Source: Vesta saturnalis (taxonomy: Eukaryota > Arthropoda > Insecta > Coleoptera > Lampyridae). From it: a DNA stretch of 64,000 bases. The notes below the pieces were generated by a model. That model was not told where the DNA came from and did not search any database. It saw only the letters and a program-made list of their open reading frames with translations. Position numbers and translations under genes: made by a program. The first letter of the stretch is position 1. Every line of letters starts with the position of its first letter. Where the stretch lies: contig JARFJB010001962.1 of NCBI GenBank assembly GCA_036346205.1, forward strand, positions 681,501 through 745,500, in the 5' to 3' direction. Shown piece after piece: positions 1 through 10,680 of the stretch.

Positions 1-185
1 AAATCGAACCTTGTTGATAAATAGTATTGCTTAGTGATGACATCTTGAGGATCTATGGGATCGGCCACATTGCTGAGTCTCTTATTCTCAATATCAAATT
101 GATTAGCATCAATCAGTTTAAACTGAGGGGTTAGTTTCTTGAATTGATACTGGACATATGAACGTCCAAATTTGTCAAGGGGCAT
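1..185 (-). CDS. Fibre-like Maverick ORF, 3' part cut by window edge
   Basis: An open frame starts with ATG at 185 (complement) and runs off the left edge without a stop, giving about 61 codons. It begins MPLDKFGR and contains the segment NKRLSNVADPIDPQDVITKQ. The pattern of a few residues, then NVADP, then a D-rich step, then VTK and an aromatic residue resembles the linker repeats of bacteriophage tail fibres. The start codon lies one base beyond the stop of the upstream DUF8207-like ORF (stop at 187), so the two genes nearly abut, as expected in a compact viral unit. The copy at 18541-18883 shows a second such repeat. The family is inferred from the motif only. Confidence 0.6.
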   Translation of the reverse strand, partial: MPLDKFGRSYVQYQFKKLTPQFKLIDANQFDIENKRLSNVADPIDPQDVITKQYYLSTRFD

Positions 186-186
186 T

Positions 187-1283
187 TTAGTTGTGACATG
201 TCGTCATCAATGCATTCTCATTTATATTGTTTAAAAAGCGGTTGTTCGGTTTTTCAATGTATCCATCTTCATATAGTTCTTCTGCAATTGATATTATGTC
301 ATTTACAACACCTGTGTTTCCCGCTAATTTTTCTGCCCACAATACCTCCAGATCACGAATTAGTTCATGTATATCATTCCAATATTTATATTCAATGGGC
401 CTGTTTGTTAATTCCTTAAAAAACATAGCTCCACCTCCTCCCTTGGTTGTGGTGGGTGATGATGATGATGATGATGACAGCAAGGGTTTGATTATTTGTG
501 TATACTTTCTGCTGCGGCTTCCTCGAATCTGTGCACTTACGTCATAATCTCGCCTTACTACATTCGTAGCCTCTAAAATAGTTCTATATTTTTTTCTATA
601 TGTTGACTTTACTAGACTTAAATCCGGTTCATTCATAATAAGCAGATCATATAATCCTGGAGTCCCTTTATACGTGACACCTTTAATAATTATATCGTCT
701 CCTTTAATTGTGATGGGCGTATTACCAATTGTCCATTTGTCAGTTTTGGTATCATAGTGGACTCCATACGTATGATCAATATTACCTTCAGCATTCTTCA
801 ATATACGTTCAACATATATACGCGGCAATTCATTGTACTGCTCGAGAAATTCTTCCGAGATGGGTTCATTATGGGAATCATCTGCGATACTAGACAGTTC
901 TTCTTCCTTCCCAGTATTAATCTCTCCCACGACGGATGTATCTAAGAAAGATGGAAGACTTGGGGGAGGATTTCTTTGAAAAAACGGAAGCTGAGCTAGG
1001 GGACTAGTAGCACCCTTACTTGAATCACCCAATGGAGTGAGGCCTGGGTCCGTTGAACCTGAGCTAGCGGACTAGTGGGGATAGTAGCGTGCTTTCTTGG
1101 AAATATGAATACGGGTGGTTTTTTGGGTTTAACATCAATGACCTCCTCCTTTTTAGGTGTTTTTTTATCGATTTTATTTACTATTTCCGTTAGAGGTTCT
1201 ATTAAAGGCTTATAAGTACTTTCGAATGTTCTTTCATTATCAATGCGAGCAGTCTTAATACTGTTAAACTTCTGCTGTATTAT
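187..1283 (-). pseudogene. DUF8207-like Maverick protein, split by Penelope insertion
   Basis: The 281-codon open frame at 187-1032 matches the family annotated in arthropod genomes as DUF8207. Landmarks are an acidic proline-rich N-terminal stretch, the segment TYGVHYDTKTDKWTIGN, the turn GVTYKGTPGLYDLL and a C-terminal helix-rich part with IEYKYWNDIHELIRDLEVLW. Upstream (1033-1283) another frame continues a lysine- and glutamate-rich probable coiled coil, so at least one frameshift separates the halves. The N-terminal 22 codons lie at 4654-4718 beyond the Penelope element, with an ATG at 4718. In related elements this protein sits between ATPase and fibre-like genes and is probably virion-associated, but its function is unknown. 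A run of serines and glycines (near 430-480) differs in length between the two copies. Confidence 0.75.
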
Positions 1284-2156
1284 AATAAAATACTTATCTT
1301 TTTTTGGGATTTTTTAATGGTGTACTTTAAATTATACAATCTAAACGTTTCGATAACACTTACAGTTATCTTCGTCAGTAGTAATGTTTGTTAAAAATTG
1401 TTAAAGATGTAGTAAACAATTTTGTCAAATTTGAAAAATTCAAACATAAACATAAGCCTGCTATTAATATAACAGTTTGAGAAACGTATAAGCCAACTAT
1501 AAAATTGTAGTAAAGAATAACTAGTTCATTAAAATTAAATATTGTTAAACTGCCTCAAAGATGACAAACCAGAACACTCTCTACGACGAAAGCTAACAAT
1601 GAAATTTGCCAGCCAAAAAACACATTTAACAAAATTTAATCGAGTTATGATGTAAGTGTAAAGTTGTGAAAAACTTCAATTTTAAAATGATAGAAGCATT
1701 CACAAATCCAAACATTACATCAAAAATAACCCAGTTAAATCTAACAAAGAGATATCTTTATCAATAATTGGAAGTGTTATTAACAATGAAAAGCACAATG
1801 CAGAACGTTCTTTGTAATTTTAATTTCAATTTAATTTCAACTACTTATGTTAAATTATAGTGCTGTGGAAATTTAACATATAATTGGTAAAGCATTTGCT
1901 TCAAGGTCTAGGAAAAACACAGCAAAAAACCTAGACATACCAAAAGTTGAAAACAAATTAAAATCAAGGCGTATCATTATGCTCTTTTTTAATTATAAGA
2001 TGCCAAAACCTATTTAAACGGAGATTTTCTTCTTGTCTATTAAAATTATTCGGGTGTTTATATATTTCAATAGCTTCACGTTGCAAACGAACATAATAAT
2101 GGGTTTGTCTTGACAATATTTTCATATTGTCAAATTGAATGTCATGATTTAGATTC
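1281..2156. repeat. Left arm of Penelope inverted repeat
   Basis: This arm is the reverse complement of 3752-4622 with few differences. The arm contains an inverted copy of the 3' end of the endonuclease gene, which explains why a short peptide start is found on both strands near 2110 and 3799. Penelope elements are known for inverted LTR-like copies. Confidence 0.9.
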
Positions 2157-3570
2157 TAAAGGAGGAAATTTTGCGATAACACCAAGAGTAATACCTTTTG
2201 AAGATATAATTTCCAACATCGAAAACTCCATTAGATTATTACCTTTTGATGCTGCTAATGAAGTTAGATATAACACCGTTAACATATTACGTAAAACAAA
2301 ACCTCCAAAGAGCAACTTATCCTTTCGTCAACGACATGCTTTACTTGATCTTAAACGCAATGAAAGTATTATAATATTAAAATCAGATAAAGGTAATGCA
2401 ACTGTTATATTAAATATGAACGATTATAACACTAAGATAGAACAATTGTTCGGACCAGAAACTTATCGTGAAATACCAAAAGATCCAACAAAAGTTTCTT
2501 TTAAAAACTAAAGAGCTGATTAAATTATCATCTATTCCTGAAGAAATAAAGAAGAAACTATCTAACTCTGAAGCTATTTCACCAAAACTATATGGTTTAC
2601 CAAAATTCATAAACCTAATATTCCTTTAAGGCCTATTGTTAGTGCAATTGGTTCTCCTACATATCACCTTGCAAAACATCTTACATTGTTATTACAACCT
2701 CATATAGGAAAAACACCCCATTACATTAAAATTCTGCCGACTTTGTTGAAAAAATGCATAGTTTCAAAATTGAAGAGGGTGATATAATGGTTAGTTTTGA
2801 TGTTATTTCACTTTTACAAAAGTACCTCTAAAAGAAACTATTGAATACATAGATCATCTTTTTCCAAAGGACATAACCATTCTTTTTCAGCACTGTCTTA
2901 CTACAACTTATTTTCAGTGGAATAGTAAATTTTATGACAGATTGAAGGTGTAGCAATGGGTAGTCCCCTTAGTCCTGTTATAGCTAATTTTTATATGGAA
3001 AAATTTGAAACATTAACGTTACAAAATACACCTAAAAACCTTCAGTTTGGTATAGATATGTAGATGACACATTTGTTATTTGGAGACATGGAGAAGAAGC
3101 ACTGCATGAGTTTTGGTTTTATAAATGGTATACATTCTAGTATTCAGTTTACCATGGAAAAAGAAACTATGACATATTAATATCTAAAATAATAATTCAC
3201 TATCTTTTAAGGTTTACAGAAAGCCGACACACACTGATAGATACCTTCATAAATTATCCAACCACCATCCACGTCAAAAATTAGTGTAATAAAATCTTTA
3301 GTAGATCGAGCAAAACGAATTTGTGACCCTGAATTTTGAATGATGAATATAAATATTTAAGAAAATCCTTACAAGATAATGGATATTCACGTACAGATAT
3401 TAATAATGTTATTATACCTTCTAGGCGTAACCTTAAAGAAAAACCAGTTCTTAATGTTGGTACTGCTTTTCTTCCTTTTATAGCTAATGTTACAAATAGA
3501 ATTGAAAAATCCTAATCAAATATGGCATTAGGACTATTTTTAAACCTACAAGAAAAATTAAAGAACATTT
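2140..3570 (+). pseudogene. Penelope reverse transcriptase
   Basis: The reading frame, broken by several frameshifts, runs from the inner edge of the left inverted repeat. Visible landmarks in order are an N-terminal region with SDKGNATVILN (near 2385-2415), the stretch LRPIVSAIGSP (near 2627-2660), MVSFDVISLF (near 2787-2815), GVAMGSPLSPVIANFYME (near 2948-3000) and the catalytic box YVDDTFVIW (near 3055-3085). This set and order are typical of Penelope-like elements rather than LINEs. Frameshifts near 2511, 2580, 2730, 2815 and later rule out activity. Confidence in the family is high, and in exact limits low. Confidence 0.85.
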
Positions 3571-3574
3571 AAGA

Positions 3575-3861
3575 TCACCTAAAGATGTGTCAAACCCTTT
3601 ATCATCTTCCGAGTGTATAAGTTATCTTGTTCATGTGGAAAAGTATACATCGGGACCACAAAACGTAGCTTTGATACAAGACGCAAAGAACATATGAGAT
3701 TTTGTAGATTGGGTCAACCAGAGAGGTCTGCTGTGGCTGACCATGCCCTGAATAATCTAAATCATGACATTCAATTTGACAATATGAAAATATTGTCAAG
3801 ACAAACCATTATTATGTTCGTTTGCAACGTGAAGCTATTGAAATATATAAACACCGAATAA
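3575..3861 (+). pseudogene. Penelope GIY-YIG endonuclease domain
   Basis: An 82-codon frame contains the GIY-YIG core in the form SCGKVYIGTTKRSFDTR, then the EHMRF segment and ADHALNN. This domain follows the reverse transcriptase in canonical Penelope elements and nicks the target. The last part is read in another frame after about 3815 and lies in the right inverted repeat, so the C-terminus is duplicated in inverted form at the left end. Confidence 0.85.
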
Positions 3862-4622
3862 TTTTAATAGACAAGAAGAAAATCTCCGTTTAAATAGGTT
3901 TTGGCATCTTATAATTAAAAAGAGCATAATGATACGCCTTGATTTTAATTTGTTTTCAACTTTTGGTATGTCTAGGTTTTTGCTGTGTTTTCCTAGACCT
4001 TGAAGCAAATGCTTTACCAATTATATGTTAAATTTCCACAGCACTATAATTTAACATAAGTAGTTGAAATTAAATTGAAATTAAAAATTACAAAGAACGT
4101 TCTGCATTGTGCTTTTCATTGTTAATAACACTTCCAATTATTGATAAAGATATCTCTTTGTTAGATTTAACTGGGTTATTTTTGATGTAATGTTTGGATT
4201 TGTGAATGCTTCTATCATTTTAAAATTGAAGTTTTTCACAACTTTACACTTACATGATAACTCGATTAAATTTTGTTAAATGTGTTTTTGGCTGGCAAAT
4301 TTCATTGTTAGCTTTCGTCGTAGAGAGTGTTCTGGTTTGTCATCTTTGAGGCAGTTTAACAATATTTAATTTTAATGAACTAGTTATTCTTTACTACAAT
4401 TTTATAGTTGGCTTATACGTTTCTCAAACTGTTATATTAATAGCAGGCTTATGTTTATGTTTGAATTTTTCAAATTTGACAAAATTGTTTACTACATCTT
4501 TAACAATTTTTAACAAACATTACTACTGACGAAGATAACTGTAAGTGTTATCGAAACGTTTAGCTTGTATAATTTAAAGTACACCATTAAAAAATCCCAA
4601 AAAAGATAAGTATTTTATTATG
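3752..4622. repeat. Right arm of Penelope inverted repeat
   Basis: Reverse complement of 1281-2156. It includes the last codons of the GIY-YIG domain and the 3' untranslated end. Confidence 0.9.
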
Positions 4623-4653
4623 AGTGTTAATGGTGAAAGTTTACATTTTCATA

Positions 4654-4718
4654 TTCTGCTGTATTATTTTACGAGCCTGAATAATTTTTTTCATTAATAT
4701 CCTCTCCTTGTTGTCCAT
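4654..4718 (-). pseudogene. N-terminal piece of the DUF8207-like gene
   Basis: A frame starting with ATG at 4718 (complement) encodes a charged helical start that runs into the sequence also present at 1270-1283. The undisrupted equivalent is seen at 19850-19912 in the second Maverick, which proves that this piece and 187-1283 were one gene before the retroelement landed. Confidence 0.75.
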
Positions 4719-4726
4719 TGCGACAA

Positions 4727-4985
4727 ACAGGTACCGGTTCACCTTGAACAGGTAGCTGTTTACACTAAACAGATAGCTGTTAATACCTAAACAGATCAGT
4801 TACTACTAAACTGCTGAATGCGGTTTAAGGTATTATATATTCGCCTTATATAGCAAAACGGATTTAATGAACAGGTACCCGTTTACCATGAACAGGTAGC
4901 TGTTTTTACTAAACAGATAGCTGTTAATACCTAAATAGATCAGTACTACTACTGAAAGCAGTTTAAGGTATTATATATTCATCAA
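4727..4985. repeat. Tandem duplication between ATPase and DUF8207-like genes
   Basis: Two imperfect copies of a unit of about 144 bp (4727-4870 and 4871-4985) each contain AACAGGTAGCTGTTT, AACAGATAGCTGTTA and the ATPase stop region. The second Maverick has one unit (about 19927-20060), so the duplication arose in copy 1. Each unit itself holds near-repeats of CAGRTAGCTGTT. Confidence 0.8.
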
Positions 4986-5488
4986 ATCTTTTCCTATAGC
5001 GACCATTATTAACTTCAGCATCCTTGTTTATGACCATGAAACCAAACGGATCTACCCAGCACTTTGAACACATGTCCCGAAACAATTTCATGCTTATGGT
5101 GGGGCTTATATGATCCTCATACGCATGTTTTAAGCTTAATTCATCTTGCTCAAATAATATAATTAGATTCGCATTATCACGAATTAATTTCTTTGGAATT
5201 TTACTGTAAGTTTGACCCAAATAGAAACAGTCAATATCGTTATGCCTGCCCATAGAAAAATATGCCCTTATGTTGTTTTGCTTTTCACAAGCGATATCAT
5301 CGAAGATAAAAATAGAGTTTGATTTTGCACAATTAGGCTCAATCACATCTTGATTGTCGCTGAAGGTAAAGTAACCTATGTCCTTCATTGGAAGTAAGAT
5401 TTCCTGTATAAGTTTGTACTTGTTTTGATTCAATGACTTAGAGTATACGTATACATGTTTAAATTTTAAACCATTTTTTTCAGTAAGC
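4963..5488 (-). pseudogene. Maverick packaging ATPase, 5' end lost
   Basis: A 156-codon open frame (4963-5433) plus upstream similarity to 5488 encodes the C-terminal two thirds of a FtsK/HerA-type genome-packaging ATPase (A32-like). The Walker B segment reads IFIFDDIACEKQN and is followed by the sensor region YLGQTYSKIPKKLIRDN and a helix-rich C-terminus. The Walker A part seen in the second copy (near 20480-20510) is missing because the gene is cut at 5488 by a MITE. In Mavericks this enzyme is thought to pump DNA into capsids. The surviving reading frame is intact but cannot work without its P-loop. Confidence 0.85.
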
Positions 5489-5868
5489 AGACTACCTCAT
5501 ATTTTTTTGATACTTAACTGGAATTCATTGTACCTTTATTGTACAGGTAAAGTCAAAATTAAGTTTCGAACGGTTTCGAAAATACTATTTAAAACGTAAA
5601 TTCTAAATAAAAAAACAATTCGCAATTTACATGGATTCACTACAATGCATTTTTCTCGAAAACGGTAAGAGATGTCGATTTAGTACAAGAGTACCTTTTT
5701 TGTTGCTAAATGATAGGGGAATGAAACTACTATAGTAAAATTCCAAAATTGTCAATACTGTCAAAAATTGTGTTAATTTAAAATCTTAATTTTGGCTTTA
5801 CCTGTACAATAAAGGTGCAATGAATTCCAGTTAAGTGTCAAAAAATACCTTTCTATGAGGTAGTTAGG
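5489..5868. mobile_element. Small inverted-repeat element (MITE)
   Basis: The ends, about 70-75 bp, are inverted copies sharing CTACCTCATA and the segment TTAACTGGAATTCATTG. The 380-bp element has no coding capacity. It sits exactly where Maverick similarity ends, so it or a later deletion removed the rest of the ATPase gene. Confidence 0.7.
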
Positions 5869-6035
5869 TTGTCTAAATTTCATGGTAATGAAAGAAGTGG
5901 TTTGAAAATTATCATTGAAATTCAATTTTTAACCTCTGACTTTGAAGGCCGATAACTCCATAACGAAGACAGATAGGAAAAAAATCAAATGAAGACTAGG
6001 GTTATTTCGAGCCCTTCTATACGTCCTAGCAGTTT
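5842..6035. repeat. Dispersed repeat R, copy 1
   Basis: About 190 bp, near-identical to 7166-7352, starting with TGTCAAAAAATACCTTTC and ending near GAGCCCTTCTAT. It overlaps the right end of the preceding MITE, so R may be part of the same family. Confidence 0.75.
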
Positions 6036-6059
6036 TGACCCACATTTCTGGACACCTTG

Positions 6060-6334
6060 TGTATGTCTTCTTCCTCTAAATTCAGAGCAAACCTCCACCT
6101 CTCTCGCTTATTGATGTCTCTTGGGACGCTAAAAAACGATTATATATTAAAACAATGGTTATCGAAAGACATGAATTTAATGAATTAATAAAATGCCCAG
6201 ATACACCCCTGCCTGTCTCTTCAGCCTACCTCTTAAAGCAATATGGCTGAAATACAAAACGTAACCAAAATGATAACTTAGCAAAATAAGTGAATCCTAT
6301 GCTTGTAGCTTACACATGCAGCACTTTTATTATA
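6060..6334. repeat. Left arm of fold-back A
   Basis: Reverse complement of 9505-9787. The mariner at 6335-9220 is inserted between the arms, directly beside this one. Confidence 0.8.
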
Positions 6335-7048
6335 CAGAGAGGACCAAAAGTACCGCATAAATTCAATTAAAAATTAGGTGTTTGTTTTTTGGAAAAACGC
6401 TCGGACACGTCGATTTTAATTTTTTGTAGCGATTTTTTTGATGCTAAGTTCATGTATACAGGGTGGCCCAAAAACAATTTATGACTACCAACTTCATTTT
6501 TCAAATGGAAACACCTATTTTTTGTTTCATTTTTGGATTCTGCTTTAAATTTTAAGTAAGTTTTATGTACCATGTCCTATACCTAAACTTAACAGTTATC
6601 GAGAAATACACATAAGAGAGGATCAAAAGTCCCGCATAAATTTATTAAAAACTGAAGGAAATATTTTTCATGAAAATCCTGTAACATGTCAAATATTGTT
6701 TTTAGTTATGCATTTTTTGACGTAACACACATATATACAGGGTGTCCCATGTAGAAGATAAATTTATGTTTTCATTTTTTTATGGAACCCCAAGTATATT
6801 ATTTCATGTAACATACTCATATCAAAATTCAACAATGTTCGAAAAAATTACATAAAATTGAAATAACCACAGAACTTTAATATTTAATAAATAACAATGT
6901 TTAAATTCAACAGATCTCGAAAAAGTTATAAAAAATAGGAATAATAATAGAACTATTAATACTTAACAAATAACAATATAAACTACTATAATCTAATGTA
7001 TTAATTAAAAATTATTATTAATTTTATTAAATACATAAATAAAAAGTT

Positions 7049-7107
7049 TACCTACGACCTATACTTTGCTAGTGTACCGCGCTAACCAACTGCGCCATCA
7101 AGGTTCA
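7049..7107 (-). other. tRNA-derived remnant (Ala-AGC-like)
   Basis: On the minus strand the segment holds an A-box-like TGGCGCAGTTGGTTAGCGC followed by an anticodon-arm-like stretch with loop CTAGCAA (anticodon AGC). The T arm is cut after AGGTCGTAGGT. It looks like a truncated tRNA pseudogene or the head of a tRNA-derived SINE. No functional gene is claimed. Confidence 0.35.
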
Positions 7108-7165
7108 AGCCCCAATCGATGTAAATGTTGTCTTTATTTATGTAGAACTGATGTAAATTCTAAAT

Positions 7166-7352
7166 ATGTGTCAAAAATACCTTTCTATGAGGTAGTTAGG
7201 TTGTCTAAATGTCATGGTAATGAAAGAAGCGGTTTAAAAATTATCATTGAAATTCAATTTTTAACTTCTGACTTTGAAGGCCGATAACTCCATAACGAAG
7301 ACAGACAGGAAAAAAATTAAAATGAAGACTAGGGTTATTTTGAGCCCTTCTA
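7166..7352. repeat. Dispersed repeat R, copy 2
   Basis: Near-identical to 5842-6035, here abutting the 3' end of the mariner transposase gene inside the mariner. Confidence 0.75.
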
Positions 7353-8437
7353 TTATTTATTAATTGTTCGAACTGTGCCCCATTGACGTCTTGACAGTGG
7401 GCAAGCCGCAATTCAAATTCCTCAAGAACTTTACTTATTATTGGAGGAGGTATTTGTTGAGCTTCTTGAATAATTTTATTTTTTAAGTCTTCTATATTGT
7501 TGGGCTTATTTAAATACACCCTATGTTTCAGATAGCCCCATAAAAAAAGTCCATAGGGGTGAGGTCAGGCGATCTAGCAGGCCGCTCTAATGGCCCCCTT
7601 CGTCTAATACATCGAAGAGGAAATGTTTCGTCTAAATATTGCCGCACCTCTATGCTGAAATGTGGTGGCGCACCATCTCGTTGAAACCATATTGACTCAT
7701 TTGGAATGTTTGGATTATTTGCATTTGGAAACATAAGACAAAGTTCGGGTACCAATTAATTTCTCAAAAATTGCAAATAGTGTTGGCCTGTTAAAGTACC
7801 CTCGAAGAAATACGGACCTATGACTCTATCTCTTACAATACCTGCCCAAACGTTCACACTCTGAGGATATTGGGTGTGAGTTTCAATGGCCCAATGCGGA
7901 TTGGTAGATGACCAATAGCGGCAATTTTGTTTGTTCATCATACCATTTAGGCAGAATATTGATTCATAAGAAAAAAATATTTTTCTATAAAAAAACCGGT
8001 CATCATTGCAGTGGTTCATAAAGACTTCGCAGAATTCTAATCGACGATCTGGATCGTCTTCGTTAAATTCGTGGATTAATTGTACTTTATACGGGTGATA
8101 TTTTTCTTTTTTTTTTAATTCATCGCACCGACGGCTTTCCTATGTTACTATCCAGGGCTATTTCTTGAGTTAGTTTATGAGGATTTTCTTCAATGGACAA
8201 AAGAACATCTAATTTCTTATTCTCGGAAATCGAGGATCGACCAGATCTGGGAAGGTCTCTTACAAACCCTACTTCTCGAAATTTTTTTTCAATTCGGCTT
8301 ACAGTAGATTGTGATATTCGACAGTCAGGATATTTAGCATTGAATAGTTCACAAACTTCTTTTTGAGTCCTAGTTCGATCGCCGCATCCTATCATGATTA
8401 AAATCTCTATTCTTTGAGTTTCACTTAACTTGGCCAT
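7350..8437 (-). pseudogene. mariner-like transposase
   Basis: The gene reads from ATG at 8437. Residues 1-105 form the N-terminal helix-turn-helix with KEVCELFNAKYPDCRISQSTVSRIEKKF in spirit (positions 8350-8240) and the GRSSI linker. Frameshifts near 8120 and 8020 separate it from the catalytic part. The DDE region shows FFSYESIFCLNG, where the family has Asp at the Tyr position, then NVWAGIV, then WFQRDGAPPHF with the second Asp, and RSPDLTPMDFF with the third. The lost first catalytic residue plus frameshifts make it inactive. The C-terminus (near 7353) is joined to dispersed repeat R. Confidence 0.85.
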
Positions 8438-9282
8438 TTTTTTTTCACTTTAGCAATATGTATAACAACTATTGTAAGAATAAATAGAGATTAAAACAGA
8501 GCACAAAGATACTAACTGTTTGACAAAATGTTACTATTGAAACCATATTTAATGTCATTTTGTATTACATAAATGTCATCCGCAAATGTTTCAATAACAG
8601 TTGAATATCGTCATGGGTATATTACATAAAATATGTTTCTACATTAATAATTCTATCGTTATTTCTATTTTATGTATTTTTTTCGAACACTGTTGAATTT
8701 AGATATGAGTATGTTACATGAAATATGTTCAGAGTTTCTCAGAGAACTCAAAAACGTCATAATATACTTGGGGTTCCATAAAAAAATGAAAACAAATTTA
8801 TCTTCTACATGGGTCACCCTGTATACATGTGTGTTACGTCAAAAAATGCATAACTAAAAACAATATTTGACATGTTACAGGATTTTCATGAAAAATATTT
8901 CCTTCAGTTTTTAATAAATTTATGCGGGACTTTTGATCCTCTCTTATGTGTATTTCTCGATAACTGTTAAGTTTAGGTATAGGACATGGTACATGAAACT
9001 TACTTAAAATTTAAAGCAGAATCCAAAATGAAATAAAAATAGGTGTTTCCATTTGAAAATGAAGTTGGTAGTCATAAATTGTTTTGGGCCACCCTGTATA
9101 CATGAACTTAGCATCAAAAAAATCGCTACAAAAAATTAAAATCGACGTGTCCGAGCGTTTTTCCAAAAAACAAACACCTAATTTTTAATTGAATTTATGC
9201 GGTACTTTTGGCCCTCTCCGTATAAACAGTTTTTAACAACACACCGTGGCATTTTTACAACAAATTCCGATACAAACCTTAA

Positions 9283-9481
9283 ATTATACACAAGAGGAGA
9301 TGTAACATTGAGTACTGCGTTGCCTGTCTTTTCTCCCACCCAAGACGTCCACTAATTATATGGAACAGTTCCGATAACGTCACCAAATTTGTCGCCAGAG
9401 TACATGAAAGCCACGTGCTTTAACTGTTTGCGCGTATAGGTTAAGATATCGTAACTGCTTTTTGTGTTGTGTTTGCATCGA
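9283..9481. repeat. Left arm of fold-back B
   Basis: Reverse complement of 13389-13566 with scattered differences. Both arms share TCTGGCGACGTTATCGGAAC-like sequence. The 4.3-kb span between the arms holds several other inverted-repeat layers. Confidence 0.75.
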
Positions 9482-9504
9482 AATTTGTTGTAAAAACTGT
9501 ATAT

Positions 9505-9787
9505 ACAATAAAAGTACTGCATGTGTAAGAGACAAGCATAGGATTCACTTATGTTGGTAAGTTATTATTTTGTTTACGTTTTGTATTTCAACCATATTGC
9601 TTTTAGACGTAGACTGAAGAGACACGCAGGGGTGTATCTGAGAATTTTATTTATTCATTAAATTCATGTTTTTCGATAACCATAGTTAACCGTAATTTTA
9701 ATATATAATTGATTTTTAGCGTCACAAAAGACATCAATAATCGCGAGAGGTGGAGGTTTGCTCTGAATTTAGAGGAAGAAGACATAT
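9505..9787. repeat. Right arm of fold-back A
   Basis: Reverse complement of 6060-6334. Without the mariner, fold-back A would be a compact snapback with a spacer that contains fold-back B's left arm. Confidence 0.8.
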
Positions 9788-9933
9788 TTAAGAATACTCA
9801 TGTAGGTATGTCATTTACATTTCAATAATGAGGATTATGATTTTGAGAAATCGCCATACACCCTTCATTTGAAAAGTAATGCCTTACCCAAAAAAGTAAA
9901 ATGCTTCAATATTTTTTATGGAAATGAACTGTA

Positions 9934-10010
9934 ACGGCACCCTTGAAACACCTGTGGTCGCCATTTTTTTTATATACCCACGTGGGGATCGTATTTTTTT
10001 TCACTTGATA
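9934..10010. repeat. Left arm of fold-back C
   Basis: Reverse complement of 12750-12825 (shared GGCGACC, CCACGTG and poly-A/T blocks). It bounds a 2.9-kb unit containing the minisatellite and the microprotein region. Confidence 0.7.
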
Positions 10011-10017
10011 TGAAATA

Positions 10018-10680
10018 CAAATTGAGATTTTACACCTAGGGGCCAGGACAAGGTGTCGAAGCTCCGAGAGTAAGTTGATAAGCCCTACACTTGTCTTACA
10101 AGTTAGCATTATGGCCCTTCTTATTAGAATGCAAATTCATATTTCCCGCCAAGGAGCCTGGGGTCCAAGCCCCGAGAGCAACTTGCGAGGCCTTATACCT
10201 GTCTTATAAGCTAGCATTAGGCCCACTTATTAGAATACTACTTCAAATTTCTCGCAATAAGTAATCAGAATGTAAACACTTAAATACAAATTCAAATTTC
10301 CTGCCAAGGAACCAGGGGGATAAGACCCGAAAGCAGGTTGCGAAGCCCTATGTCTGTCTTATAAGTTAGCAATAGGTCCCTTATTAGAATACAAGTTCAA
10401 ATTTCTCGCAATAAGTAATCAGAGTGTAAACACTTAAATACAAATTCAAATTACTCGCCAAGGGACCAGGAGGCTAAGACTCGAAATCAAGTTACCAAGC
10501 CCTATGTTTGTCTTACAATTTAGCATCAGGCCCCTTATTATAATACAAATTAAAATTTTCCGCCTAAGGTACCACGACAATACACGAAGGTCCACGAACA
10601 AGTTCTGATCACAACAAGGGGCGAAGACCCGAGAACAAGTTGTGATGCCCTACACCTGTCTTAAAATCTCGTTATATACG
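10018..10680. repeat. Minisatellite of about 180-bp units
   Basis: Three to four degenerate units each contain a CCAAGG-ACC-GGG block, AAGCCCTA, TCTTAYAAGTTAGCA and CCCTTATTAGAATAC, then a CAAATTCAAATT tail. Related units recur at 12597-12660 and 31395-31640. No coding potential was seen. Confidence 0.75.

Larger units (their letters stand above)
1284..4653 (+). mobile_element. Penelope-like retroelement
   Basis: The element encodes a Penelope-type reverse transcriptase followed by a GIY-YIG endonuclease on the plus strand. It is bounded by the 14-bp direct repeat TTCTGCTGTATTAT at 1270-1283 and 4654-4667, present once in the uninterrupted Maverick at about 19850. Its ends are about 870-bp inverted repeats. 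A 30-bp tail (4623-4653) follows the right inverted repeat before the target duplication. Several frameshifts show it is dead. Confidence 0.9.
1..5488 (-). mobile_element. Maverick/Polinton-like element fragment (copy 1)
   Basis: This stretch carries, on the minus strand, a fibre-like ORF, a DUF8207-like protein and a packaging ATPase, in the same order and with strong DNA similarity to the better-delimited Maverick at 16365-26890. The left part lies outside the window. On the right the similarity stops inside the ATPase gene at about 5488, where a small inverted-repeat element begins. A Penelope-like retroelement (1284-4653) splits it. It is a decayed endogenous virus-like element. No terminal repeat of this copy is visible. 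Confidence 0.85.
6335..9220. mobile_element. mariner-like DNA transposon with compound long TIRs
   Basis: The element is flanked by TA at 6333-6334 and 9221-9222, the mariner target. Its TIRs are about 480-490 bp (6335-6825 and 8745-9220), starting CAGAGAGGACCAAAAGTACC. Within each TIR the terminal motif recurs about 280 bp inward (AGAGAGGATCAAAAGTCCCG near 6613), so the ends look like two stacked termini. Both layers contain the TACAGGGTGKCCC box common in insect mariners. It encodes a decayed transposase on the minus strand. Confidence 0.85.

Noticed and set aside
3602..3799. Minus-strand frame sharing its first 15 residues with the frame at 2110
   Set aside because: Both starts lie in the two arms of the Penelope inverted repeat, so the similarity is structural, not a gene.
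4727..4985. Possible CRISPR-like or clustered repeat
   Set aside because: Only two 144-bp units and a eukaryotic context; simple tandem duplication.
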